Below are positions 33,816-40,996 of a DNA stretch of 64,000 nucleotides, piece after piece. The translations under genes were made by a program, and so were the position numbers. Origin of the DNA: Sphingomonadales bacterium (lineage in GTDB: Bacteria; Pseudomonadota; Alphaproteobacteria; Sphingomonadales; Sphingomonadaceae); contig JADKCA010000002.1 in NCBI GenBank assembly GCA_016714795.1, forward strand, positions 1 to 64,000. The letters run 5' to 3'. How positions within the stretch are numbered: position 1 is the stretch's first letter; each line of letters begins with the position of its first letter. Under the pieces are notes generated by a model. It was not told the origin of the DNA. It saw only the letters and a list, made by a program, of their open reading frames with translations, and did not search any database.

Positions 33816-35272
33816 CCCTGCGCGCGGTTGCTCTGGCGCTCGGTGCGCTGCTCGCCATCGGGGCGGCCAAGGCTCCTGAGCGGTGGTGGTCTCCTGGCGA
33901 AGGGCGCGTCTTTCCCGCGCAATTGACCTATCCCAATGCCGATGGTGAACTGGGGCTGGTGCTGACCGGCGGGGCGATGCCGACCAGGGGCCATCCCTTT
34001 TTCGAGCCGCTTGGCCCGGATGGGCGCGCGTGCGTGACCTGTCACCAGCCCGCCGATTCAATGAGTCTGTCCGTCGCGAGCGTGCAGGAGCGCTGGATCG
34101 CCACCAAGGGCCGCGATCCGCTTTTTGCCGCCTATGACGGCTCCAACTGCCCCGGCCTGCCGCAGGGCGAGCGGGCTTCTCACAGCCTGTTGCTCGATCA
34201 TGGCCTGATCCGCGTCGAGCGGGCATGGCCGGTGGCAGGCACCGACATGAGCGTGGAGGTGGTGCGCGATCCGACCCGCTGCAATTCGGGCGAATACGGG
34301 CCGGAGAAGGGGAAGATCAGCGTCTATCGCCGCCCGCGCCCGGTGGCGAACATGAAATATCTGCTGGCGATGGGCTTTGCTTATGATCCCAAAGCTGGAA
34401 TGCCGCTCCCGCTCGATCCTGAAACCGGCCAGCCTGTCTCTGGCAATCTGATGGCAGATGGGCGGGCGCTGACGCTCAAGATTCAGATGGAGGATGCTGC
34501 GGCCACGCATCTGCGCATGGTGCGCCATCTGACGCCGCAGCAAATCGCGCAGATCACCGATTTCGAAATGCGCATCTATTCCGCGCAGGTCAAAGGCCCG
34601 CACGGGATGCTGAATGCCGGTGGCGCAAAGGGCGGCCCGCAGACATTGGCGGACAGCATTCCGGGCCAGCTGGGCAGCATTTCCAACCAACCCAACAGCG
34701 TCTCCGGCCCGGTCTGGAGCGAATTTGCCGCTTGGGAAAAGGATGATCCGGCTTTGCCCGAGGCGGAACGCGCTTTCCGCAAGTCGGTGGCGCGCGGCGC
34801 ACGCGTGTTCCGGGAGAAGATGTTCCTGATTTCTGACAGCGCTGGCATCAACTCGCCGGTCGGTTTCGGCAATCCGGTGCGCAACAGCTGCGTGTTCTGC
34901 CACAACATGACGCAGATGGGGAATGACGTGGCACCGGGGCAGGTTGATCTGGGCACGACGACGCTGCCCTTTGCCGATCCGCAGCCTGATCTGCCGCTGT
35001 TCCGCATTACCTGCCGAGGCAAGCCGCACCCGCATTATGGCCGCACGATCCTGACGCACGATCCCGGCTATGCGCTGACAACGGGCAAATGCGCTGATGT
35101 GGGGAAGATCACGCTCCAGTCCAATCGCGGGCTGGCGGCGCGCGCGCCCTATTTCTCGAACGGCATGGCCAAGGATTTGCGCGGCATCATCGACTATTAC
35201 GACCGCCGCTATTCCATCGGCTATACCGAGCAGGACAAGCAGGATCTGGTCAATCTGATGAGGGCACTGTGA
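33812..35272 (+). CDS. Exported di-haem cytochrome c-type protein
   Basis: A 486-residue protein with a signal peptide-like start (LRAVALALGALLAIGAAKA) and two haem c sites, Cys74-x2-Cys77-His78 (CVTCHQ) and Cys360-x2-Cys363-His364 (CVFCHN). The C-terminal RAPYFSNGMAKDLRGIIDYYDRRYSIGY block is a cytochrome-c-peroxidase/di-haem oxidoreductase feature. It acts in the periplasm as an electron-transfer or peroxidase-like enzyme. It is coupled by overlap to both the P450 and the OmpA-like gene. The P450 is cytoplasmic and this protein is not, so direct electron transfer between them is unlikely without a link. Confidence 0.85.
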   Translation: MTLRAVALALGALLAIGAAKAPERWWSPGEGRVFPAQLTYPNADGELGLVLTGGAMPTRGHPFFEPLGPDGRACVTCHQPADSMSLSVASVQERWIATKGRDPLFAAYDGSNCPGLPQGERASHSLLLDHGLIRVERAWPVAGTDMSVEVVRDPTRCNSGEYGPEKGKISVYRRPRPVANMKYLLAMGFAYDPKAGMPLPLDPETGQPVSGNLMADGRALTLKIQMEDAAATHLRMVRHLTPQQIAQITDFEMRIYSAQVKGPHGMLNAGGAKGGPQTLADSIPGQLGSISNQPNSVSGPVWSEFAAWEKDDPALPEAERAFRKSVARGARVFREKMFLISDSAGINSPVGFGNPVRNSCVFCHNMTQMGNDVAPGQVDLGTTTLPFADPQPDLPLFRITCRGKPHPHYGRTILTHDPGYALTTGKCADVGKITLQSNRGLAARAPYFSNGMAKDLRGIIDYYDRRYSIGYTEQDKQDLVNLMRAL

Positions 35273-36039
35273 AGAGGGTTGTGGCACTCATGGCGCTGCT
35301 CGCTGCATCGGCGGGGGCCGCCGCAGAGGTGAATTTCATCACCTGCCCTGTCTATCGCGATACCGACAATGGCCGCAAATCGGGCTGCTGGCTGGGCGAA
35401 GACCCGGCAAGCGGCATCCGCTATGACATCACTCAGAGTGCGGCCAAGCCGGACTGGAATTTTGCCGTGCTGGTGGAAGGGCGCGTCGCCGCTTCTCCGG
35501 ATGATCCCTGTGGCGGCGCTGTGCTGGACCCTGTTCGTGTGTCCATTCTGCTGGATCAGCCCTGCACCCGGCACATGATCCCGGCGGAAGGCTTCAAGGG
35601 CCGCAAATATGTGCTGCCCAAGCGCAATATCGATCCGCTGTCGGTGGTGCGCGCCAAGCCGCAGCCACCCTTTGCCACGCGCAGCTTCCGCCTGTTCTTT
35701 GACTGGAACAGCGATTTCATCGCCTATCAGCGCGAAGATCATAGTCTGGACATGGCGATTGCCTGGATCAGGGGCGCGCCGGTGCGGTCTCTGACGGTGA
35801 CCGGCTATGCCGCGACCACACCGTTCAACGTGTCCGGGCAAGCGATGGCGGAAGAGAAGGGCATGGGCCAGATCCGCGCTGACCATGTGGCCGAAGCGCT
35901 CTACCGGCTCGGCATTCCCAAGGCAAAGATCGTGACGCGCAATGGCGGGGATGGCGGCGTGATCGCCGATGCGCTGGCCGATGATCTTCCCCAAGCCTCG
36001 CGCCGCCGGGTGGAGATTGTGGCCGAAGTGGCTGAATAG
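35269..36039 (+). CDS. Exported protein with OmpA-like C-terminal domain
   Basis: A 256-residue protein. Signal peptide RVVALMALLAASAGAAA is followed by a Cys-containing N-terminal domain (TCPVYRD ... GCWLGE, DDPCGG, QPCTRHM) of unknown fold. An OmpA/MotB-like C-terminal part follows: VTGYAATTPFNVSG, GMGQIRADHVAEALYRLGI and SRRRVEIVAEV. Such domains bind peptidoglycan. The GTG start overlaps the cytochrome stop, so it is third in the P450 operon. It may anchor or organise the cytochrome in the envelope. Confidence 0.78.
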   Translation: MKRVVALMALLAASAGAAAEVNFITCPVYRDTDNGRKSGCWLGEDPASGIRYDITQSAAKPDWNFAVLVEGRVAASPDDPCGGAVLDPVRVSILLDQPCTRHMIPAEGFKGRKYVLPKRNIDPLSVVRAKPQPPFATRSFRLFFDWNSDFIAYQREDHSLDMAIAWIRGAPVRSLTVTGYAATTPFNVSGQAMAEEKGMGQIRADHVAEALYRLGIPKAKIVTRNGGDGGVIADALADDLPQASRRRVEIVAEVAE

Positions 36040-36046
36040 GGCAGCA

Positions 36047-37423
36047 TCAGGCGAGCGCAGACAGCAGATCCGCCAACCGCATCCTTCCGTCTGCGCCCAA
36101 AATCGACTCCGCCAGCGCCTGAGCCCGCGCAGCATCCAGCGCAGTGGCCGCGCGCGCCGCACAATCGGTGAATTTCGCGATCAGGTCCGCATTGCTCAGC
36201 GGATTGCCCGCATGGCCGCGCGCGCGGGGCACGTCATGGTGGAGGCGCGTGCCATTTTTCAGATGGATCGTGAGGCTGCCCGATGAGGCTTCGGCATGGC
36301 CCCATGCCGGGTTGCGCCGCGCCGAAACCAGCGCCGCGATGGAGAGGATAGCGGGGTCTGCCCGTTTGTCCGCGCCGAAACTGTCCAGCCCCACCGCACC
36401 CTCTGCCAGCGCCAGCCCGATGCAGAAGGGGATGCTGAACTTGGCGGCAATTGCACTGTCCGGGCAGGCCTTGGCGTCGGGTGGAGAGATCAGCATCTCC
36501 TGAATCAGCCCGGTTTCCACTTCAATGCTGGCAATGCTATCCGCAGGGCAGCGGTCGCGCAGCAGCAGGGCCGCCTCGATAGCGGCGTGGGTGCCGCGAC
36601 AGGCAGGCCAGGGTTTGAAGCTCACGTCCGCCCCCCAGAAGCGCTGGCCCAGTTGGTCGAGCAGCACCGCGCGTTTTGCGCCCCTGGCATAAACCGCAAG
36701 GAAGCCGCCCTTTCCTCCCAGTGGATCAGCAAAGGCGCGCGCGCCTTCCTGTGCCAATGTGGTGGCGGTGACGGCGGCTTGGGCGGCGAAGCCTTCCCGC
36801 ACCGCCCGCACCGGGCTTGCGGGATCATATTTGATTTCGGCGGGAAAGCTGGCGGAGAGCATCGCCAGCCCCATGGCCTGCACGATTCCCTCCGCATCGA
36901 GCCCCGCCAGTCTGGCGCTGGCGGCGGCGGCCCCGATCAGCCCGACCAGCGGCGGGGGATACCAGCCACCTTCTTCATAGCTGCGCTGGCCGGAAAGGCT
37001 CAGGCGGCAGGACAGATCACTGCCTGCCGCCATTGCCATCAGAATGTCGTCCAGTGTCGCTTCCGGCTGTGTATCGGCCAGTGCGAGCAAAGCTGGGACG
37101 AGCGCGGCATGGGGATGGGCAGGCCCGGCATCGAACACATCGCCATAATCGAGCGCATGGGCAAGCGCGCCATTGGCGAGCGCCGCCAGCGCGGGCGTGG
37201 ATTGGCCCCCGGCGAGCAGGCGGGCGGGGCCGGTCTGCGCCCGCGCGAGTGCGTGATAGGGGGCGGCTTCAGCAGCCTGCCCGCTTGCCGCCAGCATCAC
37301 GCCCAGTGCATCGAGCAAGGCCCGGCGCGTGGCGTGAAGGACTGGCGCGGGCAGCGCCGCAAGCGTCAGGCCCGCAACATGATCGGCGATGATTCGCGAC
37401 AGGGAGGGATCGGGGCTTGTCAT
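36047..37423 (-). CDS. MmgE/PrpD family protein
   Basis: A 458-residue protein of the 2-methylcitrate dehydratase/aconitate-isomerase-type fold. The N-terminal helical domain includes LLAGGQSTPALAALANGALAHALDYGDVFDAGPAHPHAALVPALLALA, the family's conserved Asp/His region. The FKPWPACRGTHAAIEAALLL segment also fits. PrpD-family members dehydrate or isomerise hydroxy acids, but the exact reaction is not predictable. It is convergent with the P450 operon. Its start lies 5 bases from a degenerate LacI-type operator. Confidence 0.86.
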   Translation of the reverse strand: MTSPDPSLSRIIADHVAGLTLAALPAPVLHATRRALLDALGVMLAASGQAAEAAPYHALARAQTGPARLLAGGQSTPALAALANGALAHALDYGDVFDAGPAHPHAALVPALLALADTQPEATLDDILMAMAAGSDLSCRLSLSGQRSYEEGGWYPPPLVGLIGAAAASARLAGLDAEGIVQAMGLAMLSASFPAEIKYDPASPVRAVREGFAAQAAVTATTLAQEGARAFADPLGGKGGFLAVYARGAKRAVLLDQLGQRFWGADVSFKPWPACRGTHAAIEAALLLRDRCPADSIASIEVETGLIQEMLISPPDAKACPDSAIAAKFSIPFCIGLALAEGAVGLDSFGADKRADPAILSIAALVSARRNPAWGHAEASSGSLTIHLKNGTRLHHDVPRARGHAGNPLSNADLIAKFTDCAARAATALDAARAQALAESILGADGRMRLADLLSALA

Positions 37424-37427
37424 TTCA

Positions 37428-37441
37428 TGTAATCGCTTTCA
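37428..37441. promoter_or_regulatory. Degenerate LacI-type operator
   Basis: TGTAATCGCTTTCA keeps 11 of 14 bases of the TGCAAGCGCTTGCA sites found at 32599 and 38763, with the centred CG. It lies in the 58-base gap between the divergent MmgE/PrpD and secreted-hydrolase genes. It could be a weaker binding site of the same regulator. Confidence 0.45.
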
Positions 37442-37481
37442 TTTCGCATGGTCTAGACCAGAGCCAAGGAGGAGGAAAGCC

Positions 37482-38747
37482 ATGCGGCGCTTCATGCTGA
37501 CACTTGCAGGGGCCGGGTTGGTGCTGTCCAGCGCGCAGGCGCAGCAGACGAGGGAGAGTGCCACCTTGCCTTCTGGCGCGCGCTGGCAGGCTGAGCGCCC
37601 GGCCAACTGGAACGGCACGCTGCTGCTCTGGTCTCGCGGTTACGCGATGAAGGCAGGAGAGCCGGAAATCGCGCCCGCCAATGTTCGGGCGGAGCTGCTG
37701 GCCGCAGGCTATGCGCTGGCCGGATCGGATTATGGCAGCGGCGGTTGGGCGCTGGAAGAGGCGGTTCCCGCACAGATCGGCACAGTGAAGGCTTTTGCCG
37801 CGCGCTATGGCAGACCCAGGCGCGTGATCGGCTGGGGCTATTCGATGGGCGGTCTCGTCACCACCGCGCTGGCCGAGCGCAAGGGTGCGCGCGTCATTGA
37901 TGGCGGCATTGCCATGTGCGCCTCGATCGGCGGCGCGGTCGGGATGTTGAACATGGGGCTGGATGGGGCCTTTGCGTTTCGCACCTTGGTCGCGCCGGAT
38001 GCGGGGATCGAACTCGTCAATATCGCGCAGGATGATCGCGCCAATGGCAAGCGCGCGGCAGAGGCCGTGGCAGAGGCGGGGAAGACAGCGCAAGGCCGCG
38101 CGCGCATGGCGCTGGCGGGTGTGCTCGGCGGCCTGCCCGGCTGGGCGACACGCGCAAGCCCGGAGCCGGGCGCAGATGATGTGGATGCGCAGGCTGCCGA
38201 ACTGGCGTCCAGCATCGTGATGGGGCTGTTCATGCCGCGCAACGATCAGGAAAAGCGGGCGGGCGGCGCGTTTTCATGGAACAGCGGAATTGACTATCAG
38301 GCACAGATGGCGCGGTCAGGGCGGCGCGCGCTGGTTGAAGCGCTTTACAATAAGGCCGGGCTGGATCTGGATGCCGATCTGGCCCGGCTCAACGCCACGC
38401 CGCGCATCACCGCACGGCCCGCTGCCGTGCGCTATATGAGCGCCAATTACGCCCCCACCGCGCGTCCGCGTGTGCCGTTGCTGGCGGTGCAGGCCAAAGG
38501 CGATGGGGCGACCTCACCCTCCATGCAGCAAACTTATGCAGATGCGGCCCCGGCGGCCCGTTTTGCCAGCCTTTGGCTGGATCAGGCCGGGCATTGCGGC
38601 TTTGCGGCTCCGCAACTGCTGGCTGCGCTTCGCCACCTTGAAGCGCGGCTGGACAGCGGACGCTGGCCGATGCCCGCCGCGCCTTTCGTGCCGTATCGTG
38701 CGCCGCCGATGCTCCGGCCCTGTTTCCGGGGGACGCGCTGCCTGTGA
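37482..38747 (+). CDS. Exported alpha/beta hydrolase
   Basis: A 421-residue secreted hydrolase. The start is the ATG at 37482, just after AGGAGGA. Residues 1-20 are a signal peptide (AGLVLSSAQAQ). The nucleophile elbow is Gly-Tyr-Ser121-Met-Gly-Gly, and His in LDQAGHCGFAAP is the triad base. It resembles exported esterases of unknown specificity with a large helical insert (about 180-300). It is divergent from the MmgE/PrpD gene and precedes the CapA operon, whose promoter lies after its stop. Substrate unknown. Confidence 0.84.
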   Translation: MRRFMLTLAGAGLVLSSAQAQQTRESATLPSGARWQAERPANWNGTLLLWSRGYAMKAGEPEIAPANVRAELLAAGYALAGSDYGSGGWALEEAVPAQIGTVKAFAARYGRPRRVIGWGYSMGGLVTTALAERKGARVIDGGIAMCASIGGAVGMLNMGLDGAFAFRTLVAPDAGIELVNIAQDDRANGKRAAEAVAEAGKTAQGRARMALAGVLGGLPGWATRASPEPGADDVDAQAAELASSIVMGLFMPRNDQEKRAGGAFSWNSGIDYQAQMARSGRRALVEALYNKAGLDLDADLARLNATPRITARPAAVRYMSANYAPTARPRVPLLAVQAKGDGATSPSMQQTYADAAPAARFASLWLDQAGHCGFAAPQLLAALRHLEARLDSGRWPMPAAPFVPYRAPPMLRPCFRGTRCL

Positions 38748-38761
38748 CGCAGGCAGGAGCG

Positions 38762-38799
38762 TTGCAAGCGCTTGCAAAAAATGCTATCACGCATAGCAT
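38762..38799 (+). promoter_or_regulatory. LacI-type operator and second palindrome before the CapA operon
   Basis: TTGCAAGCGCTTGCAA (38762-38777) contains the same 14-bp palindrome as the site next to the LacI gene. Four bases later lies a perfect hairpin ATGCTAT-CACGC-ATAGCAT (38781-38799). Both stand ahead of the CapA-like/DMT/TonB receptor/tannase operon (start 38833). Confidence 0.75.
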
Positions 38800-38832
38800 C
38801 GTAACAGAAATAGTCGCGAATCCGGGGGAGTG

Positions 38833-39969
38833 ATGGCAGGCAATCAGGGCATGGCGCATGTGTTTCTGGCGACGGGAGATCTCGCGCCGGACCGCGCCAA
38901 TTATGACGAGTCCTTTGCTGCCACCGCCCATGTGCTGCGTGCGGCAGACCTGACCTTCGGCCAGCTTGAAACCAGCTTTGCGGAACGGGGCAGCCGTCTG
39001 CCGCAGGCACGCCATGCCGTGCTGGCGCGGCCCGAAGGCGCCGCTGCACTGGGGCGTGCCGGATTCGACATCATCTCCATGGCGGGCAATCACTGCATGG
39101 ATTGGGGGCAAGAGGCATTCTTCGAGACCAAAGCGAATCTGGAAGCCGCCAACATGGCGGTGGTGGGCGCGGGCGCCAACATCATGGCAGCCCGCACCCC
39201 CGTCATCCGCACATTGGGCGATGGCACACGCGTGGCGATGCTTGCCTATTCGACCATCCTTCCGCATTCATACTGGGCCGATGAACGCCGCCCCGGTTGC
39301 GCGCCGATGCGAGCGCACACGGTTTACGAGCAGATCGAGCATGATCAGCCGGGTACACCTACGCGCATCCACACCTATCCGCATCGCGAAGATCTGGCGG
39401 TGATGGAGGCCGATATTCGTGCGGCCAAGGCTCAGGCGGATGTGGTGATCGTCTCGCACCATTGGGGCATTCATTTCGTGCGCGCGGTGATTGCAGACTA
39501 TCAACGCGATGTGGCGCGCGCCGCCATTTCTGCGGGGGCGGACGCGATTCTGGGCGGCCATGCGCATATCCTCAAAGGCTGCGAGCTGATCGACGGCAAG
39601 CCGGTCTTCTACTCGCTGTGCAACTTCGCGACCGATCTGGCGATGGATGAAGACCATGCCAAATCGAAAAGCTGGAACGAAATCCGCGTGCTCGCCGAAA
39701 AATGGGAGCCGGATTTTGAAGGGCTGTACAACTTCCCTGCCGCGGCCCGCCTTTCCATGATCGCGCGGCTGGAGATTGGCGGCGGCAAGCTGCTCCGTGC
39801 TGGTTTTCTGCCGCTCTACATCGGTCGCGATGCTGTGCCGCATATCGTCGAGCCCGGCAGCGCAGAACATGCCGCCGTGGTGGATTACATGACTGCCATC
39901 ACCGGGGAAGCAGGTCTCAACGCCGTCTACCGCACCGGCGCGGACATGGTGGAGCTGGGCACGGCATGA
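38833..39969 (+). CDS. CapA-like metallophosphatase-fold protein
   Basis: A 378-residue CapA/PGA_cap family protein with the calcineurin-like motifs FLATGDLAPDRAN, FGQLETSF, MAGNHCMDWG (Asn-His pair), VSHHWGIHF and LGGHAHILKG (Gly-His-x-His). Unlike typical CapA proteins it has no signal peptide or anchor, so it is probably cytoplasmic. The family is linked to poly-gamma-glutamate capsule synthesis, but no capB or capC is here. The context is a TonB receptor and tannase, so a hydrolase role on an imported compound is more plausible. The start is ATG 38833 after GGGGGAG; GTG 38830 is an alternative. Confidence 0.83.
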   Translation: MAGNQGMAHVFLATGDLAPDRANYDESFAATAHVLRAADLTFGQLETSFAERGSRLPQARHAVLARPEGAAALGRAGFDIISMAGNHCMDWGQEAFFETKANLEAANMAVVGAGANIMAARTPVIRTLGDGTRVAMLAYSTILPHSYWADERRPGCAPMRAHTVYEQIEHDQPGTPTRIHTYPHREDLAVMEADIRAAKAQADVVIVSHHWGIHFVRAVIADYQRDVARAAISAGADAILGGHAHILKGCELIDGKPVFYSLCNFATDLAMDEDHAKSKSWNEIRVLAEKWEPDFEGLYNFPAAARLSMIARLEIGGGKLLRAGFLPLYIGRDAVPHIVEPGSAEHAAVVDYMTAITGEAGLNAVYRTGADMVELGTA

Positions 39970-40994
39970 ACCGGCTGCGCGCCCTTCCGCTGGAACTGAT
40001 CGTTCTTGCTTATTGTCTGGTGTACCTGCCCAATGTGATGGTGCTCAAGCTGGCGACGAGCGGCGCGCATCCGGTGCTGGGGCGTCCGCTGACCGGGCTG
40101 GAAACGCTGCCCGCCACGCTGATCATCAACACGGTGATGACCTGGGCCTTCATCTGGTGGTCCGGCTGGTACAAACACGCCAACCGCGTGGCGCTGGGTG
40201 GCTTTTCCATCCCCTTTCCGACGCGCTACACCTTCCTGTCTGGCATCGGCACGGCGCTGGTGCTGTTCACAGTGCCGCTCTCCTTCACCATCGAGGGCGT
40301 GAGCATTCCCTTCATCCAGCTTTTGATGCGCGGCGATGTGCTGGTGATTGCGCCGCTTGTGGATTTCGCCTTTGGCCGCAAAGTGCATTGGTGGAGCTGG
40401 GTGGCCCTGTTCATGGTGATGGGGGCGCTGCTGATCACGCTGGCGGATCGCGGCGGGCTCAACCTGCCACCGCTCGCGATCCTGACGGTCGTGCTGTACA
40501 CCATCGGCTATTTCCTGAGGCTTTATGCCATGAACCGCGTCTCCAAGGATGGCGATGCGGCGATGGTGCGGCGCTACTTTGTGGAGGAAAAGATCATCGC
40601 CCTGCCCATCGCCATCGCCGTGCTCGGTGCGATTTCGGCGAGCGGCATTGGCGGGCAGGCGAGCGAACTGGATTGGGGCTTTGTGACGGTGTGGAGCGAC
40701 CCCGTGCTGATCCACCTCATGGTCGTGGCGGCCACGCTGACCATCATTTCGGTGCTGGCGATTCTCATCCTGCTTGATCCGCGCGAGAACGCCTATTGCG
40801 TCCCGCTGGAGCGCGCGGCCAGCCTTGTGGCGGGCATTGTCGCGTCCGTCCTGCTCGCATTCTTCTGGGATCAGAAGATGCCGCGCACCGCCGAATTCAT
40901 CGGGGCCGCAATCCTGATTGCCGCCATCGTGCTGCTGTCACTCGCCCCCCGTTTTTCAAAACCAGAACCAGACAAGACTGCAAGGGAGACCTGA
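39966..40994 (+). CDS. Multi-pass membrane protein (DMT/EamA-like transporter)
   Basis: A 342-residue protein with about nine or ten hydrophobic helices, including LIVLAYCLVYLPNVMVL, LFMVMGALLITLA and VAATLTIISVLAILILL, and the loop PFPTRYTFLSGIGTALVLFTVPLSFTIEGVSIPFIQLL. The layout resembles a drug/metabolite (EamA) transporter; the family match is not certain. ATGA overlap with the CapA-like gene and a 2-base gap to the TonB receptor make it the second gene of a tight operon. It would be the inner-membrane partner for a substrate taken up by that receptor. Confidence 0.75.
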   Translation: MNRLRALPLELIVLAYCLVYLPNVMVLKLATSGAHPVLGRPLTGLETLPATLIINTVMTWAFIWWSGWYKHANRVALGGFSIPFPTRYTFLSGIGTALVLFTVPLSFTIEGVSIPFIQLLMRGDVLVIAPLVDFAFGRKVHWWSWVALFMVMGALLITLADRGGLNLPPLAILTVVLYTIGYFLRLYAMNRVSKDGDAAMVRRYFVEEKIIALPIAIAVLGAISASGIGGQASELDWGFVTVWSDPVLIHLMVVAATLTIISVLAILILLDPRENAYCVPLERAASLVAGIVASVLLAFFWDQKMPRTAEFIGAAILIAAIVLLSLAPRFSKPEPDKTARET

Positions 40995-40996
40995 TC

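Noticed and set aside
36296..37432. 378-codon open frame on the plus strand under the MmgE/PrpD gene
   Set aside because: The minus strand matches the MmgE/PrpD family over its whole length; the plus frame has no recognisable motif.
37482..38747. Tannase or feruloyl esterase call for the hydrolase at 37482
   Set aside because: It has a GYSMGG elbow and no CS-D-HC cysteine pair, so it was left as a general exported alpha/beta hydrolase.
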